64,000 nt of DNA from Zymoseptoria tritici IPO323 (lineage: Eukaryota > Ascomycota > Dothideomycetes > Mycosphaerellales > Mycosphaerellaceae): contig NC_018211.1 in assembly GCF_000219625.1 (NCBI RefSeq), positions 992,001 through 1,056,000 on the forward strand, in the 5' to 3' direction. The notes below the pieces were generated by a model that was given only the letters and a program-made list of their open reading frames with translations, was not told where the DNA came from and made no database searches. The translations under genes were made by a program, and so were the position numbers. Shown here piece after piece: positions 22,338 to 32,648 of this stretch. The first letter of the stretch is position 1, and every line of letters begins with the position of its first letter.

Positions 22338-24110
22338 CTACTCGTCGTCGACCCTCGCCTTCTTGCCCTTGTTGTCGCCATCATCCTCAGCAGATCTTTT
22401 GCTTCCCTTGGCAGCAGCTTCGGACGCCTCTGCGATCATTGACTCCAAGCCAAATGGATCTTCTTTCCGTTCCCGCTCAAACATGACCGGGCCGCTTCTC
22501 TGCTCCGCAGTCTCGGTACCCTTGAAACCCTCCTTTGGTGCCTTGCCCAGCGTGTCGAATCGCTTTGTCCCTTGAATCTTCTCCAACGTCTCTCCGTCGT
22601 CCTCGCCATCGTCCTCACCAACAGAAGGCCTGTAGATGGAGTTGAGAGCATCCCGCTCAGCGAACAGAGCTTTGTCGTAAGGTTGGTCCTCATTGAATCC
22701 TGCTGCAAAGCCAGAGCTCTGGTTGAACAGGCGCGAGTCGTACATCGTCTCCTTGCTCTGCGTCGGCTTCGCCAGTCCCAGCGCCACCTTCTCACTGACA
22801 TCACGATTCTGCTCGCGTGCCATCATCTGCACGCGCCTTTCGTGACCCATGTTCTTCTGGCGCGATTCACGCTGAAGTTCTCGCTTCCGCTCCGCACGCG
22901 CCTGCTCTCGCTGCCGTCGTTGAGCTTCGGAATCGTCTCCTCGACTGCGGCTGCGACTCCGACTGCCCGAACGTGAAGACCCAGAGTACGAAGACCTGCT
23001 ATCGACTGACCTGCTTCTTGAGCGTCCACCACCTGATCTCTGCGCCATAGCCTTCTCCTTGTCTGCCCGTGCCTTTGCTGCGAGTTGACGAAGATTGTCC
23101 TCCTTTGCCTCTTTTTCCTTCTCCGCCAGCCGCTGCTGCATGCGCTGTCTTTGCTGGACTTCCTCTCTCGCATGGCGATCGGCGGTGTGTAAGGCTTCTG
23201 CGAATTGCGCGAACTTGTCGTTGATCGTCACGTCTTGCAATCCTCGTCCGTCAGCGGCTAGACGCTTGTCGAGCGGTACTGTATAACCCTTTGGATTCTT
23301 CCAGTTCGACACCGGCGGCGGAATCTTCCATGCTTCCTGATCTTCCGCGGTCAATTTTCGTGGCGGGGAGTGCATGACTGGTGGAGGAGGCGAAGGTGGC
23401 CCACGCGGGACCTTCTTGATTTTGTGTTTCGGTGGCTCCATCGGATCTTGCTGTCTCTGGACAATTTTCATGATGCGATCCTGCTTCTTGCTGTTGTCTC
23501 CCATCTGATTCGCGGGTGTGTACCGCACAAATGTGGGCTCTGGTCGCGTGGTTCCCTTGACATTCTTCGGCTTCTGAGCAGCCAACGTGCCAGCAACCAG
23601 TCCCTGCAATGCCATCTGTGTCCTCTCTTTACTCGCCTGAACCTCCTCCTCACTTGGCTTCTCCAAGCTGATGTCTCCCACATCCGCCCTCTGTCGAAGC
23701 GGAATGAGGTCCTTGAAGCTCGCATGCACGATTCGTTGCTCGTTATGACCCCTGCGCGCAATCGCATCGTATTTGACCTTGCCCTCGCCATCCACCTGTA
23801 TGGCCAACGCGTTCGAGCTGGAGGGCACGCCTTTACGGCCCATGTCCAGCGGATATTGTGCCACGGGCACTTCGGGAAAAGCACCTCCATCGCCAAAGTC
23901 CTCCACATTGCGCGGTCGCCATCCTGAGCGCTGGCCGTACGCCGGAGGTCCTGAGCGTTTGACTACCAGTTGTGAAGATTCGAGTTCTCGGGCATCGATC
24001 ACGCGTGGTCCCTTCTGCTGAGTATGCGTTGGCAGCTCTTCGTCTTCGCCGGTGTATTTTGGTTTCGGCAACGCACTCGAGATCGACGTTCGTGAGGCGG
24101 CGAGCGACAT
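22338..24110 (-). CDS. prp45: Pre-mRNA-processing protein 45 (SNW/SKIP domain)
   Basis: One minus-strand exon of 590 residues starting at the ATG 24110 (MSLAASRTSISSALPKPKY). The frame is open a further 127 codons upstream, but that part is the divergent promoter. The SNW/SKIP domain covers roughly residues 150-330: GRKGVPSSSNALAIQVDGEGKVKYDAIARRGH, then SLEKPSEEEVQ..KERTQMAL, KIPPPVSNWKNPKGYTVPLDKRLAADGRGL with the S-N-W core that names the family. The later third is a charged coiled coil with an SR-like insert (SGGGRSRSRSVDSRSSYSGSSRSGSRSRSRSRG in part) and a basic C-terminus. It is a core spliceosome component (NTC-related) in the nucleus that helps Prp22 and second-step splicing. Confidence 0.95.
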   Translation of the reverse strand: MSLAASRTSISSALPKPKYTGEDEELPTHTQQKGPRVIDARELESSQLVVKRSGPPAYGQRSGWRPRNVEDFGDGGAFPEVPVAQYPLDMGRKGVPSSSNALAIQVDGEGKVKYDAIARRGHNEQRIVHASFKDLIPLRQRADVGDISLEKPSEEEVQASKERTQMALQGLVAGTLAAQKPKNVKGTTRPEPTFVRYTPANQMGDNSKKQDRIMKIVQRQQDPMEPPKHKIKKVPRGPPSPPPPVMHSPPRKLTAEDQEAWKIPPPVSNWKNPKGYTVPLDKRLAADGRGLQDVTINDKFAQFAEALHTADRHAREEVQQRQRMQQRLAEKEKEAKEDNLRQLAAKARADKEKAMAQRSGGGRSRSRSVDSRSSYSGSSRSGSRSRSRSRGDDSEAQRRQREQARAERKRELQRESRQKNMGHERRVQMMAREQNRDVSEKVALGLAKPTQSKETMYDSRLFNQSSGFAAGFNEDQPYDKALFAERDALNSIYRPSVGEDDGEDDGETLEKIQGTKRFDTLGKAPKEGFKGTETAEQRSGPVMFERERKEDPFGLESMIAEASEAAAKGSKRSAEDDGDNKGKKARVDDE

Positions 24111-24447
24111 GGTGATGTGTGGTGCGTCGAAGGATTGGTTCGCCAGATGAAATCGTGAAAGTTGAAGATGTGCAGCGCGGCTAGTGCCGCCGCTAGTCTG
24201 GAGCTTAAATTTGTGGTCTGCACCAAACCTCACTCTTCCTTCTGCCAACATCATGCTTGAACTGTTCGTGGATCTAGTCGTTGAGTAGTATGGACTAGCA
24301 GTTCTACTGGAGGCAGCGCGGACTCTTATCATCGTTTCTCGTCGGCGAAGAGGAATGCCAGTCATATCCAGGCATTGATCAGGCAATACTTTGATTGGCA
24401 GAGCTGTGCCGGCCTTGCATGCGGTACATTCCTGGCTTCCTTCGAGA
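24111..24447. promoter_or_regulatory. Divergent promoter of prp45 and yih1
   Basis: The 337 bp between the two start codons must hold both promoters. I see no distinct TATA box. Open frames from both genes run through it by chance. Confidence 0.5.
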
Positions 24448-25329
24448 ATGTCCGAAGAACTGCTGGATGAAGTCACGTCTATCAATTCCATCTACGGCGA
24501 GAGCACGATCATTCCATTGGACGAAATTTCTGGTCTATTTGCTCTGACTCTCCCGGCCCGACCAGAAATCGTATTGCGGCTTGAGTTCCCGTCCAACTAT
24601 CCCGATGCGCCTCCTTCTATCCTCGGTACGCAGTCTGTCGGGAACGACGTCGCTAAAGGCGAAGGAACGCACGTTGTCGATATTGTGCGGGACGTCTTGT
24701 CAGAGATCTATGCACCCGGAGCAGCCTGTGTTTTTGATCTCATCGAGGAATCCGGGCAGAGATTGGAGCAGCTCGGCCTGGATCAGGTCTCAAAGGACGA
24801 GGAGCAACAAGCTGCTCAGAGGAACGGTCAGGACGAATCTCACGAAGTGCCAAATGCTTCCGTCTCTGACTACCAGCAGTCTGTAGACGATCTAGGCGAC
24901 CCGCCGCCGTGGACGTTGTCGGAAGTTGTATCAGAGAAGAAGTCCATCTTTGTCGCTCGTTCCGCTCCGGTGTGCTCAGTGGACGAGGCGAAATCCTATC
25001 TTGCGCACTTGCTAGCCACCGATAAGAAAGTCGCCAAAGCCACGCATAACATCACCGCCTGGCGCATCCGAGGCGACAATGGCACTCAGTACCAGGACTG
25101 CGACGACGACGGAGAGACTGCCGCAGGTGGTAGACTGCTACACCTCCTGGAGCTCATGAATGTTTGGGGCGTGATGGTCGTGGTCACTAGATGGTATGGC
25201 GGCGTTCAACTTGGACCCGATCGCTTCCGGATTATCAACCAATGTGCCAGAGACGCGGTTGTCAAAGGCGGCCATGCTGCGCAAGAACCTTACAGCAAAG
25301 ATGCCGGCAAGAAGAAAGGCAAACGATGA
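24448..25329 (+). CDS. yih1: Yih1/IMPACT-like translation regulator (RWD + UPF0029)
   Basis: A single exon of 293 residues from the ATG at 24448 (an upstream in-frame start at 24391 is not ATG). The N-terminal RWD domain (about residues 1-110) has LLDEVTSINSIYGE and the YPDAPPSILG motif. The C-terminal IMPACT domain (about 155-275) begins at EVVSEKKSIFVARSAPV, with HLLATDKKVAKATHNITAWRI, DDDGETAAGGRLLHLL and VVVTRWYGGVQLGPDRFRII, the family signature. Yeast Yih1 binds Gcn1 and keeps it from activating the eIF2alpha kinase Gcn2, so this protein likely tunes the amino-acid starvation response in the cytosol. The C-terminus ends in a Lys-rich KKKGKR tail. Confidence 0.95.
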   Translation: MSEELLDEVTSINSIYGESTIIPLDEISGLFALTLPARPEIVLRLEFPSNYPDAPPSILGTQSVGNDVAKGEGTHVVDIVRDVLSEIYAPGAACVFDLIEESGQRLEQLGLDQVSKDEEQQAAQRNGQDESHEVPNASVSDYQQSVDDLGDPPPWTLSEVVSEKKSIFVARSAPVCSVDEAKSYLAHLLATDKKVAKATHNITAWRIRGDNGTQYQDCDDDGETAAGGRLLHLLELMNVWGVMVVVTRWYGGVQLGPDRFRIINQCARDAVVKGGHAAQEPYSKDAGKKKGKR

Positions 25330-25589
25330 GTCCCACTCACAGAGAGTATGGATTTAGCGAAGCTTTCCGATTCATCCGGCGGACTCGTTCGGATCGACCA
25401 CACAGCCTCAACGAAGGGCCGCGACTTGAAGACAGTCCTGGCTGCTGCTCGGCCAGAGAAGCAGGCTTCGTGCACAGCCGACACTCACTGAAGTCGGGCT
25501 ACGTGGCATGCTGCGCAGTATGAGTGTCGTCCAGAGCGAAGTGTATGGCATGTCCCGATCGCGCAGTGCTGTCTGCGTCAATTATTGAC
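25330..25589. other. Intergenic region; possible 5' remains of the decayed gene
   Basis: It holds a 47-codon frame (25348-25491, MDLAKLSDSSGGLVRIDHT in part) with protein-like composition that may be the start of the pseudogene that follows. The link is unproven. Confidence 0.3.
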
Positions 25590-26376
25590 TAGAAGCTGCA
25601 CCTCGAGGATGTGTGGTTCCCAAGCGATCTGGTCACCTGCATCGTGCATGCAGCTCGTGGACCTGCGCTTTCGCTTCGACTGGAGGATCAATGTGCTAGT
25701 CATCGAAGCAGACGTCGAAGCAAGCGACCCGAAGTCAGCCATCTCCACATGCTACCTCTTCAGGCCTACTACAACAATTCACCGCAGCCAATAGATCCAG
25801 CCGCAACGATGGAATGGCCGGAGTTGTAGTGGTACTACGACACGAGCCCTCGACGCCTTTTCGAAATGCACGAGATGGGCTATAGACCATGGGTGGGCCC
25901 GACTGCGGGACGAAGTCCGGAGTCCGTCGGAAGTCGTGTCAGCGGAGTTCTTCAAGTCGTCGACAATGCTAGGGTGTGAGTAAGATCTTAATTCACGCTT
26001 CCGCTCACAGGGATCGTACCCTCCGCCCAAACCTGAAACAGCCGCCCTCCAACACGGAAGTCTTCGGCATGCCATGGAGTGGCATGGACTTTGTGCAGCA
26101 CGAATCGGGAACACACGCATCGCGAATCCGGGAGAATACAAGAATGTCGAAACCCCGATCCGGAAAGTCATCAGTACAGCGTCGGGATTACCTCGCCTGA
26201 TGGCTGTCATGGGTAAATGGACAGGTGTTTCGTATTCTGGAGGGATGTATGCTGAAACGCAAAGAACGTTTACGGAATTGTCGCGTGAAGTTGCAGTTCT
26301 CGTGGATCATCGGAAACTGCAGAAAGGTAGATTCACAACTAACGCTGCTACAATGACAGCCTTACATCGACCGTAA
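25590..26376 (+). pseudogene. Decayed protein gene of unrecognised family
   Basis: Coding-like sequence switches frame several times on the + strand. Frame 1 gives LHLEDVWFPSDLVTCIVHAA (about 25596-25680), then a neighbouring frame gives INVLVIEADVEASDPKSA (about 25690-25760), then frame 1 resumes with LQAYYNNSPQPIDPAATMEWPEL and an in-frame TAG at 25827-25829, immediately followed in the same frame by WYYDTSPRRLFEMHEMGYRP and WVGPTAGRSPESVG. A 37-nt intron-like gap (25974-26010; GTGTGAGT ... CTCACAG) leads to a third piece with AMEWHGLCAARIGNTRI and LMAVMGKWTGVSYSGGMY. Two frameshifts and one stop indicate a pseudogene. I do not recognise the family; an open ortholog in a related fungus would decide it. 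Confidence 0.5.
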
Positions 26377-27447
26377 CTACATCGCAAACGCAACGTTCTT
26401 CTCGTCCACGTTTCACGCCCATCTAACACATCTCTCGTCAACGACTTCTCGACAACTCGACACGAGGCCAACATTCTCGCCAAGTCGACACACGTAGATA
26501 CAGCCTCAAGCCACGCACATTGACGTCAACCTCACCGACTGCAATAACGACATCGCTGACGAGTATTGCCACGCCCAGGTCCAACCCAGAACTTGCCGTT
26601 CGAGGGTACACCTTGAAAATGCGTCCAATTGCCACCCGACTTGACAGGCTGCTCGTGGTGGTGTGGATTCCGCGCACGCTGCTGGGATATACTTGAACGC
26701 GTTGGGCCCGTTGACGTGCGCATTTGTACTATCGTAGCGTGCTGAGGTGTGGTCATGTGGAGGGTTAGAAATAGAGTGAGTCGTGAGGCGCGATGGACAA
26801 GTGGGATCTTATCTTTGCGATGCGATGAAATGCAATGACGAATGGACGGAGAGGTGGTGTTCACGTGGAGCCATGCGGACGAGGCGGAGTTGAAGTCAGC
26901 GATGGCTTGGTGGTGTTTGCGATGACTTTGTGACGACTGCAGACAGATGAAAGAACTTGGCACAATGCCTGCATGAAACACTTGACAGCAATCTAATCGT
27001 TCACGATTGTTTGCGATTCACGGTGCCCATGACATGGTGTTTCCGTGAGATTTTGGACTTCATCTTTGATTTGTTTGCGATTGATTTGCGATTGAGCTAC
27101 TCAATCGAAGATTGTCCCATCAATCCATCGCCAGCGAGCATTCAGTGCTCGCTCGATTCTTCCTTGCGTGAGCTGCACAATGCGTGAGCTAGTTACACTT
27201 CATCCCGCCCACCAGCTCCATCGCGACACGCCGTTCACTTGGCGGCGGGCGAGCAATCAAACTCCATTTTCGCCTGTCGTCGTCCGTGGTATCGTGCTTC
27301 CCATCCTTGAACGCCGTCTGTGAAACCCACAAAAGCAAAAGCGCCATCCTCTCCGTCTCCGGTGATAGCATCGTCATGATCGTAATCGTCGTCTCGGTCG
27401 TAATACTACAAGTAGATCCCAGCCAGAGCTAGGGCTTCGATGGAGTC
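26377..27447. other. Intergenic region, no supported gene
   Basis: About 1.1 kb. A minus-strand frame 26532-26756 (74 codons from an ATG) has a basic, Ser/Arg-rich start and an NWTHFQGVPSNGKFWVG stretch that looks protein-like, but it is too short to support. The 26990-27180 part is AT-rich. Confidence 0.35.
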
Positions 27448-28731
27448 CTATGCCACCGAAGTAATTCTGGCTGCGTCTGGTCGTTGTAGTTTGTGAGGTC
27501 GAGGATTGTACGATGTTGACTCTGCGATACTGTTGCGGAGTGGCCAGTGGTTGGCCTGGACTTTGTCGGGACAGTCGGGTAGAATGATTGCCGCGGCGCG
27601 TTCGCTGCCGCCGCGGGCCACCAGTCGCTTCGCGGGTGCCATGCTGGAGGTGCGTGATGGAATGGGATGCGGTGTTGACTGAGGCAGAACGGTTTGCGAT
27701 CGCGTGATCGTGTGGTCGTTGTATTGCCTCTCCACTTGCTGTATGCTCTCTCCTCGCTTCAGGAGATTCTTGCCAATATTGCTAATGCTGAAGTTGGCAC
27801 CAAATGTCTTCGTTCGTCGTACGCTGGGCTCCTCGGCCGCCTTGTATTGGTCGGCAATCGACATGATCGAAGGCTTCTTGGACATGAGGGATGGACTCGT
27901 CGATGAGTTGGAACGTCGGTGGTGGCCATAGGGCATAGGTGAAACGGCTTCGGCGACGGCTTCTGTGAGTGGTGCGAGGTTACGAGCGGCTTCCATGAGG
28001 GGAACATGTTTCGTGGTGGTGTTGCGCTTCACTGGAACTGGTTGTTCGTGGAAGGAATCGCATGCGGAGTCGTAGCTCGAGCTCGATCCAGTTGTGGAGG
28101 GTGGTGAGGGTGCGTAAGCCTTTGCCCAATCGAGTGAGGAAAGGGAGTATGAGTCGATCGAATCATCGCGGCGTGGAGTCTCCATTGATGCTGATCGAAG
28201 GTGTGATACAGCAATCTTATCGCTGGACACGCCCGCAACCGAGTGCACGAGACGCCGCTTGGCGGGATGCTCTTCAGACATCTTGGGTACTTGGACCATC
28301 TTTGGCCGAACGATGGCCATGGTGACGGCTTGAGCTTGAATGCAGGAAGATCCAGTCGAAGAAATGGCAGACACAATGCTTGCAGAAGATGACCTCCGGG
28401 AGCTAATCACACTAATGTCGTCGAGGTCAAAGTCGTCGTCGGAAACGCTGACATCGTCCACCTCGACGGGAGAAGCCATCTCTTCTTCACTGGCGTAGCC
28501 GTGCCAGAAGATTGGCTCACTGGAGATGTTCTTGATCGTGGCACTTGTCGCGGTAGGCGACTTTGGCTCGTCAAAGCCGAATTGAAATGAAGAGTCCTGT
28601 TGGCCGGCAGTGGAATAATAGAGATCGCCGTCTTTCCGCACTGTTTGTGTGTAGTCCGTGTTGGCCATTCTGTAGTGGTAGTGAAAAGGAGAAGAGGCGA
28701 ATACGCGATCCCGGGAAGTACTATTGGACAT
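27448..28731 (-). CDS. Ser-rich protein of unknown function
   Basis: A single minus-strand exon of 427 residues starting at the ATG 28731, with no signal peptide or membrane segment. The sequence is rich in Ser and in short motifs of the RRSSS, RRSNSS, RTKTF, RTSS type, which look like basophilic-kinase sites. An acidic segment (VEVDDVSVSDDDFDLDDISV) lies at about residues 90-110. The best-structured piece may be the C-terminal FGANFSISNIGKNLLKRGESIQQVERQYNDHTITRSQTV region. I recognise no domain. It is probably a regulatory or scaffold protein restricted to related fungi. The very long upstream region (3.9 kb without genes) is typical of genes with complex regulation. Confidence 0.7.
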   Translation of the reverse strand: MSNSTSRDRVFASSPFHYHYRMANTDYTQTVRKDGDLYYSTAGQQDSSFQFGFDEPKSPTATSATIKNISSEPIFWHGYASEEEMASPVEVDDVSVSDDDFDLDDISVISSRRSSSASIVSAISSTGSSCIQAQAVTMAIVRPKMVQVPKMSEEHPAKRRLVHSVAGVSSDKIAVSHLRSASMETPRRDDSIDSYSLSSLDWAKAYAPSPPSTTGSSSSYDSACDSFHEQPVPVKRNTTTKHVPLMEAARNLAPLTEAVAEAVSPMPYGHHRRSNSSTSPSLMSKKPSIMSIADQYKAAEEPSVRRTKTFGANFSISNIGKNLLKRGESIQQVERQYNDHTITRSQTVLPQSTPHPIPSRTSSMAPAKRLVARGGSERAAAIILPDCPDKVQANHWPLRNSIAESTSYNPRPHKLQRPDAARITSVA

Positions 28732-31700
28732 GGCGCCGAAGATGATGATGCACGGCCGGTAGACTACTTCTTGAAAGGTCGAAAGTCCGGGCTACTAGAG
28801 AATCGCCGGGGTGGTACACGATAATGACGCTGCAGGCCTCGAGACAGGGTGCGTGGAGAGGGAACAGGGATTGATAGTGAAGGGATCAGGCCCCGCGGCG
28901 GACCTCGATTTCGAAACCTTGACTTGGGGAAAGAACCTGGACTCCTGGAATGCTCGATCGCTCGTGTCCGATTGACGATTTCTCGTCTGGAGTGGTGATC
29001 GGGAGAATTATGGCAGTGCTGATAAGTGATGGACCAGGGTGATCGTAATTCGCCGTGGGACAAACGGACTGGTGTGCTCGCTTCGGAGGGATGACCGGGT
29101 ACAGCTTAGCAATGCGAGCGGTGCGTTTGTCGCCGCGCACCGTGATGATAATTGTTTGGTCGGCTGGATTGAGCAGATGCAGGTGTCGTGGATTGCTCTC
29201 GCTGCTGAGCGGCGTCGCTGCAGGTGAGGAATGGGTTGTACCGGAGACAGCGGGATCGGATATGCGTGGAGGTTCGAGGCGGTACGAGGTAGGGATATGG
29301 TAAAGTAGTCGACAAGGGTGTCGTATTGATGATGGAAGCCCGGCCTTGGTAGCTGGCAATGGTGGTCATGCGTGATAATCAATCCGCATCAATCCGCAAA
29401 AGGTGGCACAGCAGGAGTTTGTCGTTGGACTTTGAAGGTGGAGGCGGTGACACTGCTTGCGACTGGCAAACCATGCATACGCACGCGGGAGTCGGATCCA
29501 GGAGCTGCCTTATACCTGCGACGTCGAGGGCATGTCGTCAGGGCCAGACCCGTCAGTTGTTTTTTGACTTTGCTGGGATCTCGCTTCTTTCGCTTGCTTC
29601 GTTGCAGTGGTAACCTAAGTACCGCACCCTGGTGTGCCCTGTGATCCCTCGGTCGCCGGCTGCTGACGGGACGGTGGGTGGTAAACTTATCAATAGGCCA
29701 TCAATAGCGTCGTGTCGTGCAGACGCGGTGATCGGGAGGAATGCGATGTGCGGTGCAGAGCGGTGCAGAGTGATTGGCTGAGGTCGGCTCGCTGTGCATG
29801 AACATAATCGAAACGCAGTGTCTGTGTGGTCGCTCGTCAAACTACTCACGCTCGCGCGTCGTGTAGCGAGGGGGATTTGGCGCGCGCACGCACTCCACGT
29901 GCGTCAACGGGCTGAACTCTATTACGGATCGGACACCGCAACGGCCCTAGGGCAAACTCAAGGCCACTTTTTACGGCAATGCTCTGCCTAATTTAAAGGG
30001 GCCACAAGGCGACGTCGAAGGCGGCGTAGGCATTCCTCCTGTTTCACTTCGACCATCATCAACAACGTCGATTGAACAATCATGGGCCGGAACACTCTTC
30101 ACGAGACGTCGTGTTGGGACAGTCCCTCCCTGAGCATGGCGCCTATAGCTGGCTCGCATAGCGTTTGACATTGGGCTAGATCCAGTACCACGATCGCGAT
30201 GAAACATCGGGAACGAACGTGGGAAGACAGCCGTCTCGGCTTGTTCGTGTTACACTGCGGTGTCATCGGAATGGAACAAACAGCAGTAAGGCACCAGGAA
30301 CGCGATCGGGTGTCGAATGGACATCGCAAACGAATCTCCGTCAATCGCTGATGCTGCCAACTGATGTTCTCCGACCTCAGCGATGATCGATGAAGGCTGC
30401 CATTCTTCGTAAGAGATGTCTTTCTTTTCCCTCCACATCGCTACCGGTCGGAATCTGGACGCCATTCTGCGTGTGGCTTGCTACTCCCGAAATGGTGTAA
30501 CCTAAACCTGCGACCCTCAAAGTAGAAGAATTTGTGATTCTGACCAATAGTTCGACCCGACTTTTTGGCTAGGTTTGAAAAGAAGCAGAACTGTGGAACG
30601 AAAAGAAGAAAAAGACCAATGCCGAACGAACCGAAGCCAAGCTAAAAGGGCCAAAGGAGAAGCAATTGTCATGAGGACTCTTTTCTTCCTTCTTCTCGTC
30701 GCAACGCCACGAGAATGGGAGAAAACCCCCGAAGACGCCTCCATCTCCATGATTTCCGACGCAGCGGCGAAAAAGCTACGAAGGTCTCGTCCTGTCCAAT
30801 GGTCGGAACCTCCGATGCCGTTCTGAGACATCAGGCACCGTGGTGATGGAGTTGTTGACCGTTTCCTCGATGCGCAAGCCGAGACATTTTTTCGATTTCT
30901 GCAACTCCTCTGCCCAGACCCGACGATCTCTCACTACTTCTTAAACGAGACCCTTTCTGTCATCGATTAGTCTGCCTCCGGAGGCAGATCTGATATTATA
31001 CATGGCCCTGGGGAGCGCCATGTCTCAGACCCCGTCGCTTTCATCGCCACACCTCGGAATCGGCGATAGAATGGCGGTGCTGAGAGAATACGTGAAGGGA
31101 GAAGAGGGTTCGTCGGAATTTGAAATGTTGTGGATGTAAGGTTAAGGACAATGTGTGATGCGATGTTTGTCTGAGCCTGGCATAGATCGCACTCTACAGC
31201 AGAGACAAGTGAAGCAGCGCCTTCCTCAAAAGTCGACTCCACGACGATCAAAAGCTGGGCAGTTTGGCAGTCCTCCTATTGGCAGGTCATCGTTACCAAG
31301 TCGACACGAAGCCTCACTGACCGACATGATCGAACGATTATTTGCACCGTCATGGCAGCAACGACACTGGAACGCCCTGCCAGCTCAGCCTCCATTCGTG
31401 AACGTGGCAGTCCTCACCGCACGGTCACAAACAACATGAGCATATACTTGGTCTTTACATATCTCAGCCTTCGAACATGATCAGCACGACTTGTGCAGCC
31501 AAGTACAACGTGCTGTCACGCGACATCCATCGGTCAAGACCAAGTCGCGAGTCGTCAGTCCAATACGTGGCTGCCGCAGAAGCAAACACCACGAGGCATG
31601 ACCACGACCCTCCGTCATCCGCCAAGAGATACATCGCACACTCGACATGTCGACCATGATCACGATGATTAACAGACCGACGGCATCATGTCTACACTTC

Positions 31701-32648
31701 ACTTGCGACAAAGGAGACAGAAGACGGAACATGACCTGTCCATCTCCAACAACGTCCAAAGATGAAGCTTGACCCCACCTCCAGCTGCTACTTCGTACAG
31801 AAAATCCTCACCATCAAACAAACTTTCTCTTCCTCCGCACCATGCACACCCAAGGAACCATCACACATCACAGTTCGAACGCACGGCACCGCTGCCGTAG
31901 CGGGTGGCTTGCAGAAGCAGCGCAGAAAAAAGCAACATCATGCATAAAGAATCGCTAGATCCGCTCCATGCTTCTGTGAAAATGGCCGCTTTCGGACAGT
32001 ACCTCAGTCAGCCTCGACTTCGTCGTTCGCCGTGGCGTACATATGCTGTCGCATGTGCACATTCCTGAAGGAGCTGAAGGAACTGGTCAGCGATGAAAAG
32101 ATGATGATCAAGATCGTGAAGTGTAAGGTGTCGTGCTGTGTCGCCTTGTTTCGGTGGAGAAGAACGAGAACGCCACGCGGGAGATCGGCGTGCGCAATAC
32201 GAGAGAGCTGCTTTTTTAAGGTGTTACTTTTTTGGCTGTGGGGGATGAGGTTAGTAGATCAATCCGCGTGAAGTTTACGCTCCATGAGGCACACCGCGCG
32301 CTATGGACCAAAAGCGTACTACATCGCACCTGATCGGGTTCATGGAGAACGCGTGATCCCGGCTTACTCCCATCACAGCACGACAGCGGCAAGACGGAGA
32401 GACGGAGATTTGGCGCGGCTATGATTGTTTCGTTCTGTACGTCTACGTAGTACATAGCACAACATCTCGTACTTTCAACGACAGCATGTCAATGCCTTCC
32501 ATGTGACAAATGCTCTGCAAAGTCCGATCCTGCAGGAACGGAGACGCAGTCATCATCCTTCTACTGTGCGCAACCTGGTCGTGATCACACAGGCGAGCGT
32601 AGGATTACATGCAGCCCACGCAACCAAGGCGAGCATTTCTTATCATTC
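28732..32648. other. 3.9-kb gene-free region upstream of the Ser-rich protein
   Basis: The longest gap in the window. Near the Ser-rich gene (28764-29382) three overlapping minus-strand frames stay open because the sequence is GC-rich; the longest is 28886-29359 (157 codons). They could be leader or upstream ORFs of the Ser-rich gene. Farther out, short frames at 30250-30465 and 30517-30831 (minus) lack support. I see no tRNA, no transposon termini and no long repeats. Confidence 0.45.

Noticed and set aside
28886..29359. 157-codon minus-strand frame upstream of the Ser-rich gene
   Set aside because: All three minus frames are open in this GC-rich stretch, so openness is weak evidence; mentioned only as a possible upstream ORF.
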